DNA of 64,000 bases. Origin: Euwallacea fornicatus (taxonomy: Eukaryota > Arthropoda > Insecta > Coleoptera > Curculionidae). The stretch's first letter is position 1. Every line of letters starts with the position of its first letter. Positions 22,720 to 33,087 of the stretch are shown piece after piece. Where the stretch lies: contig NC_089575.1 in assembly GCF_040115645.1 (NCBI RefSeq), positions 1 to 64,000 of the forward strand, written 5' to 3'. The position numbers and the translations under genes were made by a program. The notes under the pieces are model-generated. The model was given only the letters and a program-made list of their open reading frames with translations. It was not told the DNA's origin and did no database searches.

Positions 22720-23135
22720 CAGGGTGTCCTCGAATTACGTGGCCAAAATAATACCGCAGATTGTTTGAGTGAAAATAAGTCGATTTAACTAAACTTCCCT
22801 CAGTCCAAAAGTTGATAATTATGGAGCTACAGGTGTTAAAGTTGAAAAAAAAATCACATTTTCTTTAATATCTTTCGATTTCTTTGAGTTAATTTCACGA
22901 AATTTCATATTTGAGGGTGTTTTAGGATACGAAATTCAAATTTATTAACGATTTAGTTGTTTCTACTAGGGGGCGCCACAAGCGACCATTAGGACACATT
23001 TAAATCTCTGTAATTTTTTCGTGCCACGGTGTATATTATTTTGGTATTTAAAAACCTTTTTCCCTACCTTTTATACTTAGAAAAGGTATACTTTATTGAC
23101 GTCGCTAGAAGCAACGGTTTTGGAGAAAAACGCAT
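22720..23135 (+). repeat. M2 left terminal inverted repeat, ~416 bp
   Basis: Begins CAGGGTGTCCTCGAATTACG and ends at about GAGAAAAACGCAT. Its partner is 24616-25032 in reverse. Confidence 0.92.
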
Positions 23136-23287
23136 AATTCTAATGCGCTGCATATTTGCGTTGACGCTTTTAAGTAAATAACTCAGTTGGCTATGTTTTT
23201 AATTGACATTTTAACACTTGAATTTGTTTCTCAAATGTCAGTTTTTCTTGTCAGTTTCGCTTCTTGTTCCTGTAAATATCCATAAGT

Positions 23288-24376
23288 ATGGCCAATAAAT
23301 TCACTTATTCTGAAATGGTGGATATGCTGTTAGTTTATGGACTTTGCCGTTGTAATAGTCAAAAAAGTGTACGAGTTTACAAGGAAAAATATCCTTTTCG
23401 TAGAATTCCAAATCGGAAAACTTTTGTTAATATTGAAAGGCGTCTCCGCGAAAATGGCAAGTTTGAACCTGGGCATGCAGATTCTGGACGCGGACGAACA
23501 ATAAGTACAATAGAAATGGAAGAAGAGGTTTTGGATGCTGTTCAAAGAAATCCAAAGGCCAGTACACGAGGTGTAGGACTGCAATTGGGAGTTTCGAAAT
23601 CACTAGTTCATAAAGTTTTTCAAGAACAATTGTTGCACCCCTATCATATTCAAAAAGTTCAAGACCTACAATTGCCCGTGGATTCTGCTCAACGTTTAAA
23701 TTTTTGTCAGTTTATAATCCACAAAAGAATCGAAAATCCAAATTTTAGTAAGAAAATTTTGTTCGCAGATGAAGCTGTTTCTACTAGATACGGTATTTTT
23801 AATATGCATAATGAACATGTTTATGCTTATGAAAATCCTCACGAGACAACAGTGACTCATTATCAGCATCGATTTAAAGTAAATGTCTGGGCTGGAATTG
23901 TAGATAATTTTATTGTTGGTCCCTTTGTAATGCCAGATACGCTGAATGGTGATAACTACTTGAACTTTTTAGTACAAACTCTACCTATCTTATTAGAAGA
24001 TTTGCCTTTACTCCTTCGTCGTGATCTTTGGTTTATGCATGATGGCGCACCTCCTCATTTTACTTTAAATGCAAGGCAACATTTAAATGAGGAAAACCCA
24101 CAACGTTGGATTGGAAGAGGAGGTGATGCACCTGTGAATTGGCCGGCTCGATCACCAGACTTGACACCCTGTGATTTTTTTTTATGGGGTGCCTTGAAAT
24201 CAAAAGTTTATGCATCTCCAGTTCATACGCGACAAGAATTGGAGGCAAGAATAATTCATGAAGTGGAATTATTGAAGAATACCCCTGAAATATTGTTTAG
24301 AGTACAATGTAATTTCTTAAAAAGGATGAACTTATGCATACAGGAAAATGGTAAACACTTTGAACATTTGTTATGA
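23288..24376 (+). CDS. Mariner-like transposase with DUF4817 N-terminus, intact
   Basis: 362 codons without interruption. It would excise and insert M2 at TA sites by binding the long inverted repeats. Residues 1-60 form the DUF4817-like helix-turn-helix (YSEMVDMLLVYGLC, PFRRIPNRKTF); a second DNA-binding region lies at about 95-120 (STRGVGLQLGVSKSLVHK). The DDE core has Asp161 (LFADEAV), Asp252 (WFMHDGAPPHF) and either Asp291 or Asp296 (RSPDLTPCDFFLWG). If the third acid aligns with mariner, 43 residues separate the last two. The ATG at 23288 gives the same start context as M1 and M6 proteins. Not recognised as a named, characterised element. Confidence 0.93.
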   Translation: MANKFTYSEMVDMLLVYGLCRCNSQKSVRVYKEKYPFRRIPNRKTFVNIERRLRENGKFEPGHADSGRGRTISTIEMEEEVLDAVQRNPKASTRGVGLQLGVSKSLVHKVFQEQLLHPYHIQKVQDLQLPVDSAQRLNFCQFIIHKRIENPNFSKKILFADEAVSTRYGIFNMHNEHVYAYENPHETTVTHYQHRFKVNVWAGIVDNFIVGPFVMPDTLNGDNYLNFLVQTLPILLEDLPLLLRRDLWFMHDGAPPHFTLNARQHLNEENPQRWIGRGGDAPVNWPARSPDLTPCDFFLWGALKSKVYASPVHTRQELEARIIHEVELLKNTPEILFRVQCNFLKRMNLCIQENGKHFEHLL

Positions 24377-24615
24377 TAGCAGATTAAATGAAAAAAAATT
24401 AAACCAACAATTTACATAAGTTAATTTAATTAATTAGTAAGTGTTATTCTCGCTTGTTGTTATTTCTTTGTTAATTATGATTTTTGTTTTCTATTTAATA
24501 ATATCTGATTTTGAAAACTTATTGTTATACCTTTACTAATAATTATTTTTGAAAAAATTAATTTTTTTTAACGGAAAATAATTTTAAGGTAATTTGCATG
24601 CATCATCAGGCTTAG

Positions 24616-25032
24616 ATGCATTTTTCTCCAAAACCGTTGCTTCTAGCGACGTCAATAAAGTATACCTTTTCTAAGTATAAAAGGTAGGGAAAAAGGTTTT
24701 TAAATACCAAAATAATATACACCGTGGCACGAAAAAGTTACAGAGATTTAAATGTGTCCTAATGGTCGCTTGTGGCGCCCCCTAGAAGAAACAACTAAAT
24801 CGTTAATAAATTTGAATTTCGTATCCTAAAACACCCTCAAATATGAAATTTCGTGAAATTAACTCAAAGAAATCGAAAGATATTAAAGAAAATGTGATTT
24901 TTTTTTCAACTTTAACACCCTGTAGCTCCATAATTATCAACTTTTGGACTGAGGGAAGTTTAGTTAAATCGACTTATTTTCACTCAAACAATCTGCGGTA
25001 TTATTTTGGCCACGTAATTCGAGGACACCCTG
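24616..25032 (-). repeat. M2 right terminal inverted repeat, ~416 bp
   Basis: Reverse complement of the left arm with a handful of differences; ends GGACACCCTG before TA. Confidence 0.92.
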
Positions 25033-25720
25033 TATAAAAGGTTCTTGAGGAATTCGACAGAATTCAAACTCGCTTAGAGTTTATGAATTCAAATGAAGAA
25101 CAAAATCGGCTTAAAACGGAATCGACGTATTATGATGCAGTTTCACAAGCAAAAAAGTACATAAGATCATTTAATACGAATCTATGTGGCAAAAGCACAA
25201 AAGCAGAAAAATCAAAGTCGTTGGGAATGTTAAGAAAATTACCAGGTTTAAGGTTACCCTCATTTTTTGGCAACTGTAAAACGTGGTTTAGTTTCAAAAG
25301 CATTTTTGATTCGGTAGGGCATAAGAGAATAGATTTAAACGAAACAGAAAAACTGTTGTATCTAAAATTATGTTCTAAGGGCGATGTAATGAAATTAATA
25401 GACTCAATTGAGATAACGCCTGAAAATTATTCAATAGCTTTAAATTTATTACAAAAACGTTACGAAAACAAAAAAATTGTGGTTGAATTTGATGTGAAAA
25501 ATATATTCTTTAATTTGCCGAGCGCAAGTAAAGATTCAGCGGCAGCTATAAGGAAACTTATAAAGACAGTTCACCAACGTACACTCACCCACAAAAGTCA
25601 TGGTACAGGTAAAATATTTGAATTTTTATTAAAAAATTAAGAATGCATTTGTTTATTTCTTTGCAGAAATACGACAAATAGTCAGTATCATTTATATTAT
25701 AGTCGTTAAAAGTTAAAAAT

Positions 25721-27017
25721 ATGGATAGAACCGAGCTCAGTCAGGGTGAAAGAAAAATTGTTATTCGTTTAAATGAAGAAGGAAAATCTTACAGTGAAAT
25801 TTCAAAAATTGTAAAAAGGAGTCGCTCTACTATTCAAAAAATAGTGAATCGTTTCAAATATTACAATAAAATTAATAACAAACCAAGAACTGGGCGCCCA
25901 AACAAATTAACGGAACGTGAAACAAGATACATTCTAAATAAAATCAAGAAGGACTCGAAGAAAAGCTTGTTGATGTTGGCTTCTGAACTAAGAGAACATT
26001 TTGGAACTGTTGTTCATGAAGAAACAGTTCGCCGAACGCTTCATAAAAGAGGGTATAAAGGCTGTAGTGCGCGAAAAAGACCTTATGTAAGTGCCGTAAA
26101 TGGAAAGAAGCATGTTGAATTTGGCGAAAAATACAGAGCGATCGAAAGCGAATTTTGGAAAAAAGTTATTTGGTCAGACGAGAGTAAATTTAATCTTTTT
26201 GGACCAGACGGACGAAGAAAAGTGTGGAGAAAACTAGGGGAAGCTTTTAATCCAAAAAATACAATTCCAACCATAAAGCATGGAGGAGGTGAACTAATGG
26301 TCCGGGGTTGTATGTCATCTTTTGGTGTAGGCAATTTAGTAATAATTGATGAGATCATGAACCAACAAGTATACCTTGTTAGGATTGTAATAAACAAACC
26401 ATATAAGAAATTTGAATACCTTTCGGCATTTTCAATGTTGGTTTTAGGACCAATATCATTTTACTGCTGAATGCATCATTCAAAGGATGGATTTGTGTGT
26501 TTGCTTAATCAGCATTAGGTTAATGGTTTTTGTTTTGATTCGTTTAAGTTTTAGTCATAATATAGTCAGTCTTTTCTAAGCTTCGATACTATAGACAACT
26601 CTAATAAACTCATTAAAAACGTTACGAATGCCTTTTTCTTTAACATACCTGAACATATTAAAGGCAAATTTGAAACAAAGTGCGGAAAAATTGGGGTTGG
26701 CAGAAAATTTTTACTTCCAGCAAGACAACGACCCTAAACATAAGTCTTATACGGTACACCAGTGGTTGACATACAATACTCCGCATCTACTAGAAACACC
26801 TCCACAAATTCCCGACTTTAACCCAATTGAACATTTATGGGACCATTTGGAAAAACAAATTAGAAAACATATAATTCATAATAAAGAAGATTTAAAAAGG
26901 GTTATCTTGGAAGAATGGTTGCAAGTATCCAATGAGGTTACGGGAAAGTTGGTTCGATCAATGCCAAATCGTTTGGTAGAAGTCCTTAAAGGAAAAGGGC
27001 ACTCCACTCGGTGTTAA
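25721..27017 (+). pseudogene. Tc1-like transposase interrupted only by a solo LTR
   Basis: The coding segments 25721-26376 and 26651-27017 are in register once the LTR and one copy of its target duplication are discounted; no other stop or frameshift was seen. N-terminal helix-turn-helix regions (KSYSEISKIVKRSRSTIQK), GRPNKLTERE linker, then catalytic motifs IWSDESKFNLFG, FQQDNDPKHKSY and IPDFNPIEHLW, giving DD34E. The C-terminus is LVEVLKGKGHSTRC. The usual MVWG reads MVRG. Loss of function looks recent and due to one event. Confidence 0.92.
26377..26645 (+). mobile_element. Solo LTR, 269 bp
   Basis: Starts TGTTAGGATTG and ends CTTTAACA, with TACCT duplicated at 26372-26376 and 26646-26650. 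TG...CA ends and a 5-bp duplication fit a BEL-type or gypsy-type LTR. Orientation is uncertain because both strands begin TGTT. It interrupts the transposase of M3. Confidence 0.85.
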
Positions 27018-27635
27018 TTTTCTTCTCTTTTTACGAATAATAGCGAGTGTTTTACCTGTACCGACACTTTTGTGGAATCAATTTACTGTTAGAAAACAAC
27101 ATTTGATTTTTATCAGAATAAGTTTGAGTTTTTGTAAATATTTACAATATTGCTATTGGTACAGACGCGTTAGACGTCACTCCAATGTAAATAAATTGAA
27201 GTTTTGATTTCACATATGGAAAATATTAGGATTTTTTGATGCAGTAACGTGCTGTACCATGACTTTTGCGGGTGAGTGTAAAGCAGCGTTAGAAAAATTA
27301 AAATTACCCGTAGACAAGTGGGATGCATTATTGAATACTTTGATTTTGAGCAAACTAGACGATAACAGTAATCGTGAATGGAAGTGAACACAATATCAAA
27401 ATGAATTACTCACGACTGAACAATTGCTTGAGTTTTTAACTGAAAAATGTTTTACGCGGGAATCGTCTAGTAGTGGTTCAAGGCTTCAGTCACACAAACA
27501 TAATAAAGACACAACCGAAATCAGAGATTAGAAAAAAAGAATTTAATTTTCTCAGTTTAAAAATCAGTCATACGATTTAACTGAAAAGCTGAGATTGTTA
27601 TTTGTGCAATGGAAATCATTTCATTTATCAGTGTC

Positions 27636-28487
27636 TGTTAAGACTTGAGGGGCCAAGACTTGATATGTTAGTTAATGTAAGTCCCAAAGCTACGCCCCTG
27701 CACATCTTGTATTTGCTTGCTTCCCAGATGTCACGACCCGCCATAGTTGATACAAATGTTTTATTAGTCAAAATTCCTCGGCTTTGTGTTCTTCCAAAGA
27801 AACTATATTGCGAGGCAATCAAACTATAAAATGTGCATGGGATGTAGTCCTTGAGTGTCGAAATATCCCATCGTTACCCTTAGCGGTAGACAAAATTGAG
27901 GGTACCGTCACGTTCCGTTCGGAACGACGGCCATATTCCGGTCACGGGATAATCTGTTCTGGTCGTCGTTCTGGGCATAATGGGATTCCTTCAAGGGAAA
28001 GTCATCCCGAGTAGTAGTACGCCCATGTCGGTTGGCCATTACCTCCCAGTACTTAAGGGCTGGGAGAGGGTGGAATCTCTCTCTTTTATTTCTGCTCGTC
28101 TACACAGTTACAACTCTGACCATTATCGCTGACAGTTCAACACCTCAAACACCCGACAAAGAAAATTCGTACTAATACTCGGCCACGTAACCAAGTAATC
28201 TCGTGTTCGCTTCAAGTTTAGTTTAGTAATAACTATTTACAAATCATTTAATAAATAGTGCAATAGTTTGACGGGTTGTCCTAATTCCGAGATTTTCGGG
28301 AGATCCCACGTGTACCTCGCTAAGCAGTATATAGTCCATCCTGGACTCTCGTAACATAAAAGTACAACGTCGGTAACGTGAACCGACAAGTACTACAAGT
28401 AGTGCTCGCGTGTAAGCGCTCTCGTATAATAACTCGCGGGTGGTATCTCCAACCTCCAAGGAAGGAACCCCTGCCTATCGTTCAACA
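27636..28487. mobile_element. Solo LTR, 852 bp
   Basis: Starts TGTTAAGACTTG and ends GTTCAACA, flanked by GTGTC at 27631-27635 and 28488-28492. It splits the BEL Cys/His knuckle region. It contains a GTACTTAAGGG motif near 28052, like other LTRs here. The family is different from the 629-bp LTR. Confidence 0.88.
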
Positions 28488-28620
28488 GTGTCCTCCGTTT
28501 ATCTAACTGTCCGTATCTGAAGGATACGAGGAAGTTCGAAAACATAGGTTATGCAGCTATTGCTTACGAGTAGGACATCGTAAACAGGAGTATAAATCAA
28601 GTGGTTGCAAAAAATGTAAT

Positions 28621-29227
28621 TGTACAGAGTGATCTTGAAAATCCCCTGGACAATGGTGCTAATCAGTGGGTCCTGCTTCCGCGGCTGGTTCTTGGGTATT
28701 TTGTTGTGTTCCGAAGGACCACTCTCGGTTTTTGTCAGGCCGAGAGAAAACTGAATTGTACTCAATTGAAATATTTAATTACCTTATATTTATTTATGTA
28801 CTAAGTTCTTAAATTAACACACGGTTGATTGTGCCTCACTTCTCTGGGGTTGCAACTCAAGTTCTTTCTTTTTCTAGTGCGGTCACCTCACGGTCTGGTC
28901 TTCCTTCAGCGTCCTTTCTTCCCGTCAACCTCCTTTTTTCCCGCTCTACCCTTAGTTTGGGTGTTACTCAAGGATAACTTAAGATTTATATCTTGTTGAC
29001 ATCTGGTATGTTTTTTCTTCACTTGCTTGCAACCACCAGATGTTGGCTATCACCTATCGCCCGTTGGAGTGGAGTATTTTGGAAGATTCCTTTATTGTGG
29101 GCAATAAATCAAACAGACCGAGTACTTGAGTCACGTTAAGCGCTTTACCCGACCTTATGATTTGTCTTTATGTACCCTTTTTACACAAATTAGGAATTTT
29201 CCCAAACGTCTGAATTGAATTCAGACA
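28621..29227 (+). mobile_element. Solo LTR, 607 bp
   Basis: Starts TGTACAGAG and ends AATTCAGACA, flanked by GTAAT at 28616-28620 and 29228-29232. A diverged copy lies inverted at 47626-49145, including the shared GCTTCCGCGG and TTGCAACCACCAGATG motifs. Confidence 0.87.
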
Positions 29228-29894
29228 GTAATCATACACACTACACGGCGCTTCATTACGAGAAATATCAAGAGGATGAGCGCGTTCAAAGCCTGAGGAA
29301 CGAGAGCATTACCGCGTCCTTATTACCCGCAGATAAGAAAGAGTCACCAAAGGGTACATTTTCCATAACGGCTACTCAAAGTACACGTAGGGAGAAGTAC
29401 TCCGGATCAACGGAGCGTTCAAGACGGACAAGCGGTCAAAACAACGATGACGCAAATGAAAGCGTTGATTGCTCGTTAACTTTAGCCTCTGCTAGTTTGG
29501 AAAGAAATGAGGTATTGTTATCCACCGCTACCATTTTGATTATTGATGAAGGGGAAATTGGCATAGGTGTAATGCGCTACTGGATTCTGGAAACCAATCA
29601 AATTTAATAAGCGAGAGTTTGTGCAAAAAGTTAAATTTAGGTTGCAAAAAGATCCAAATTCCCTTATCAGGCAGCAGTCAAGTCCTGACGAAAATTAACG
29701 GACAAACTAGTACTAAAATCATATCGAAATGCAATAACTTTGAGGCTAATTTAACATTTTTAGTTTTGCCAACTCTTACCGAAAGTCTATCTTTGTTTAA
29801 ATTCCCTAAATCGTTGCTGAAGATTCCAATCCATATCAATTTAACCGATGAAAAATTTAATGAAAAAACGTATGTTTTGTTAAGGGTAGACATA

Positions 29895-30705
29895 CACTGC
29901 TCCAAGAAATTAACGCACCACTTAATAATTATGGAAATATTTGATAATTTGAGGTCCGAAAAAAAAAAATTCTTAGATGGCCCTTTGTATGTTAGTTTCC
30001 ATGTCTATAAAAAAATTTTTATTTATGCGAACCATAAGTTGGCTATTAAATTTTTTTGTTTGGTATTGATAAAATTCTTTGCCTTTAAAACGAATTGTAT
30101 CTCAAATATTGGTTTGAATTTTGACGGTGTGGTGTAAAATGTACATATGTAAATTTGATAGTACCCCCTTCGAATTGTACCATGCAACCGCAATCCAGAA
30201 ATTTGACACCTGCTGAAAGTGTCCAAGCGGTCGTACTGCATGAAAAGGGATAGGATTATTGGCGAATAGGAGAAAGATTTGGTGTGTCCCATACATCCGT
30301 ATCGCGTATGATTGACCGCTACAGAGAAACGAGTGACCATGCCAGAAGAGCAGGACAAGGCAGAAACCGCGTCACGACTCCTCGTGAAGATAGTTTTTTA
30401 AGGCTTTCCGCGCTTAGGCAAAGGTTTGTGACAACAAGATTGTTACAATCCGAGCTTGAAAATGCACATAACCATCGAATAAGTCTGGAAACAATTCGGC
30501 AACGTCTTCTGGAAGCAAACTTGCGTCCTCGTATTCCAGCCCGAGGTCCAGTGTTAACTGTGGATCACCGCAGAGTCCGATTACAGTTTGCAACAAATCA
30601 TGTGCAATGGGAAGATGCTGATTGGGAACGAGTTCTTTGGACAGATGAGTCGCTTTGTAAACTTCCAATTCGCAAAGAGGCACTAGAATTTTACCTATAA
30701 TATTA
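29895..30705 (+). mobile_element. Tc1-like transposon M5, 3'-truncated
   Basis: The left end starts CACTGCTCCAAGAAATTAAC after TA (29893-29894), inside the BEL protease region. No matching right end is found downstream, so the 3' half is deleted. Confidence 0.75.
30182..30700 (+). pseudogene. Tc1-like transposase, N-terminal half
   Basis: MQPQSRNLTPAESVQAVVL with the paired-type DNA-binding region (IGERFGVSHTSVSRMI), a GRNRVTTPRED linker and the first catalytic motif LWTDESL. The catalytic second half is missing. TAG at 30251-30253 follows HEKG at a position normally Trp. Confidence 0.85.
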
Positions 30706-31634
30706 TAGTTTAGAATTATCTGACTTCTCCTTACATTAATTGGCACAATTCTTTGATTTTTAAAGATTTTGTTTCATGCATTTTATTTTCAATTTTTTTA
30801 AATGTCTTCCTGCTTGGTATATTCCCATTAGGATAGACAAGAGCATGCTCCTACTGGATTGAAAAAACAAAATTTGTTGGCTTTAGAAAATGAGAAATAT
30901 AAAAAATATCTTTTGAAGCAATTTTTTTTCCATTTTTTTTTAATTCATGCAAATATCAAAATATAGCCATGAAATTTTATATTTTTGGATTTTTCGCAGT
31001 GCCGAATTTATATTTCTTAAAGTTTTCGTCAAATTTACAGAGAGCACCATATGCAACGTACTAGTGATCGTTTAAATTATGATAACTTTTTTGTGCCTCC
31101 TTGTAGCAGCTTTTTTCTTATCAAAATGAATTCCCCGTTTATTTTTTCTTGAAAAAGGTACTCTTGTTACAAATTGCTAAAAGTCACTGTTTTCGAGATA
31201 TTTTGAATTTGGTCCCTAGTAGTTCGACCTGCTTCCACAGGGGAGTTGTGATTGAATAGTAAATAGTTTATTTTCCAGTTCTCCTAGTTCTTAAGTACCA
31301 AATTCGAGAACCTCCAGGCAGGGGCGTGCTGCCTTCTGAAGCCGTTTTTCACACATCTGGTACCTAATTTATAAAAATGCGACCGTTAGGCGGATACTTT
31401 TACGACGCATTTTTATTAGGATATATACGATACGCTTTCTTAACCTATCGTAAGGATATCCCAATTTTTAGTGCCGCAAAAGGGAATGAGCATATTTCCC
31501 CGCACTAAACGAACCTTTTACTTCTTGAGATGGTATGTTTATTGAACTATGCTGGGAAATAGGTTCTGCTGTACAGGGACGTAGCTTAAGATCTAGAAAT
31601 ACGAATTAACCTACTTATTATCTAAATAGGGCCT
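30706..31634. other. Unassigned AT-rich interval
   Basis: The stretch about 31100-31210 (AAAAAGGTACTCTTG, a GTTTTCGAGATA-like motif) weakly resembles the inner part of the long inverted repeats of M1/M6, so 30750-31212 may be a lone inverted-repeat arm. 31213-31634 has LTR-like composition but no defined ends. No ORF was supported. Confidence 0.3.
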
Positions 31635-31644
31635 ATTTCTTAAC

Positions 31645-32030
31645 CATGCTATGAATTCCGTTTGGCAATCACAGAGGAAACGCTCCCAGAAGAGGGACCT
31701 TCTGAAAGGCAATCGAACACCTCTCATAACCGCACCCCTCGGAAAATCGAAATTCGCGAAGGTAAGGGCAATAGGATAATGCGAAAAAAATGGAAAGTTT
31801 GTTGGAATAAAGGAGTTATGGAAGATTCGGCACGTCACTGCGCCCCACGTCCTGTTGAGCAGAGTTTATTCGTTGGCGAGTGTTTTGAAGAGTGGCATAA
31901 ATCCATGTTGACGTGTCCGAGTATTATTGCACAATTCTTCCATCATCCGAGAAAACAGGTCTGTTTCGTTTTAGTTGGCGCACCCTATATATTTGCTTGG
32001 ACGAGTAAGAAGCCAAAGTTTGGATCATAA
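31645..32030 (+). pseudogene. piggyBac-like transposase C-terminus (left arm)
   Basis: Reads RKIEIREGKGNRIMRKKWKV, then CWNKGVMEDSARHC and GECFEEWHKS: the cross-brace zinc-finger tail of piggyBac transposases with several Cys lost. The catalytic part is absent; homology with the right arm starts at about 31635. Confidence 0.75.
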
Positions 32031-33087
32031 TTGTAGTTGTTTTTTTTTTCTATTATAGTTTGGTGAAACAGGTGCGTGGTTTGTTTGACTGGGGGAGGAT
32101 GAGAGATAAGAATCTACCAAAGAGAATTGGGAACATGAGACTAGAAGAGAAAACAGGGAGGAAGGTGCCTATCGGAGCTCGTGCCCCTGGCTTCTAGCTA
32201 GAGGACTATATAGAAATGGAAGAAAACTGTAATGGTTCGGAAGGGAATCTGCAAGAGCTAGATCGAGGCTGTTGGAGAAACTCCAACATAAAGATCGCTC
32301 TCACGCAATGCTTTAACATCTGGGCAATAAATAACAATAGACGGAAAACAGAACCGTTTCTCATCTCGTCACTTTAACAGCAACTTCTCTCCTATCTCGA
32401 TTTCACAAGTTAGAATAAATCACTTTACCAACTTCTAACACATCTCGTCGCAATAGAAATCTGTAGTTAATCATTTAATCGTCAATCAAACCCTGCATTC
32501 CAACTAGTCTGTGATTAAATTTAATGTGATTCGTGTAACAGAGTTTCTGTACCTTCTCGAACTTTCGGATCTCCATTATTTCTTGACGGTGGCCCGTCTG
32601 ATCCTTCGGCTCAAGTACAAAACCCCTCCGGCGTATTTGGATATCTCTGTGAGTGCCTAGTGAGGCAGTCGCCACCGTTAGGCAAGAACACGGGAAGCCC
32701 CTGGCTAAAACAGTGGCACTAATTAACACACGACATGTTTGTTTCTATTATTTATATTCCAAATTTCAAGTAGTCAGCCCCTTTCTCAGGCCAAGTTAGC
32801 ATTACCAGGGTCCTTTCTCGATTGCCTCCCTGTCTAGTTACCAACAAGAACCATCGTCCCTTATCGTTTCCGCCCCTCTTCTTGGAATGGGGCACTGGGG
32901 TGATTGTTTTATGGCCTCGACGTGGTCACATGTTTCTAGAGATTCCATTCCCGATGGTCAAAAATTGTGTGACTTTCATTTAGATACGAAACATTTATTA
33001 CGATAGTGTTGACGTTCCGGAATCAACCGGACTATTGGAATTATTGCTACAAAATGAACAAAACCTAAATATACTTGTATACATATA
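32031..33087. other. Arm DNA without a recognised gene (left)
   Basis: Shared with 45728-46800 at lower identity than the inner arm. A minus-strand frame of 84 codons (32729-32475) is open in both arms but differs at about 16 residues without a recognisable motif, so I do not call it a gene. Confidence 0.4.

Larger units (their letters stand above)
22720..25032 (+). mobile_element. M2: intact-looking 2.3-kb long-TIR mariner-like transposon
   Basis: Ends read CAGGGTGTCC...GGACACCCTG with TA on both sides (22718-22719 and 25033-25034). Inverted repeats of about 416 bp (22720-23135 and 24616-25032) differ at only a few positions. They enclose one uninterrupted transposase gene. Near-identical arms and an open frame indicate a young insertion. 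The host is the BEL gag relic, whose frame resumes at 25038. Confidence 0.93.
25582..27278 (+). mobile_element. Tc1-like transposon M3, 1697 bp including a solo LTR
   Basis: Inverted ends starting CACTCACCC(A/G)CAAAAGTCAT, about 28 bp, flanked by TA at 25580-25581 and 27279-27280. Removal with one TA joins the BEL gag frame (TVHQR to KAALEKLKLP). A 269-bp solo LTR lies inside its transposase gene. Confidence 0.93.
22510..29894 (+). pseudogene. BEL/Pao gag-protease relic, split by four insertions
   Basis: Collinear plus-strand segments. 22510-22719 holds the gag N-terminus (MFVTARKVK, two stops). 25038-25581 holds the gag core (LRLPSFFGNCKTWFSFKSIF). 27281-27635 has KWDALLNTLILSKLDD and one CCHC knuckle, CYLCNGNHFIYQC, followed by its continuation at 28493-28620 with CSYCLRVGHRKQEY. 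29233-29894 is the retropepsin-like region (EVLLSTATILI, ETNQINLISESLCKKLNLG). The usual catalytic DSG appears degraded. Insertions are M2, a Tc1 and two solo LTRs. It is a different BEL family from the one at 15-17.5 kb. Confidence 0.85.

Noticed and set aside
32475..32729. 84-codon frame present in both arms (mirror 46113-46367)
   Set aside because: The two versions differ at about 16 residues with no sign of constraint and no motif; more likely open by chance than a gene.
32271..32740. Possible LTR starting TGTTGGAGAAACTCCAACA in the left arm
   Set aside because: The start is a short palindrome, and no matching end or target duplication was found.
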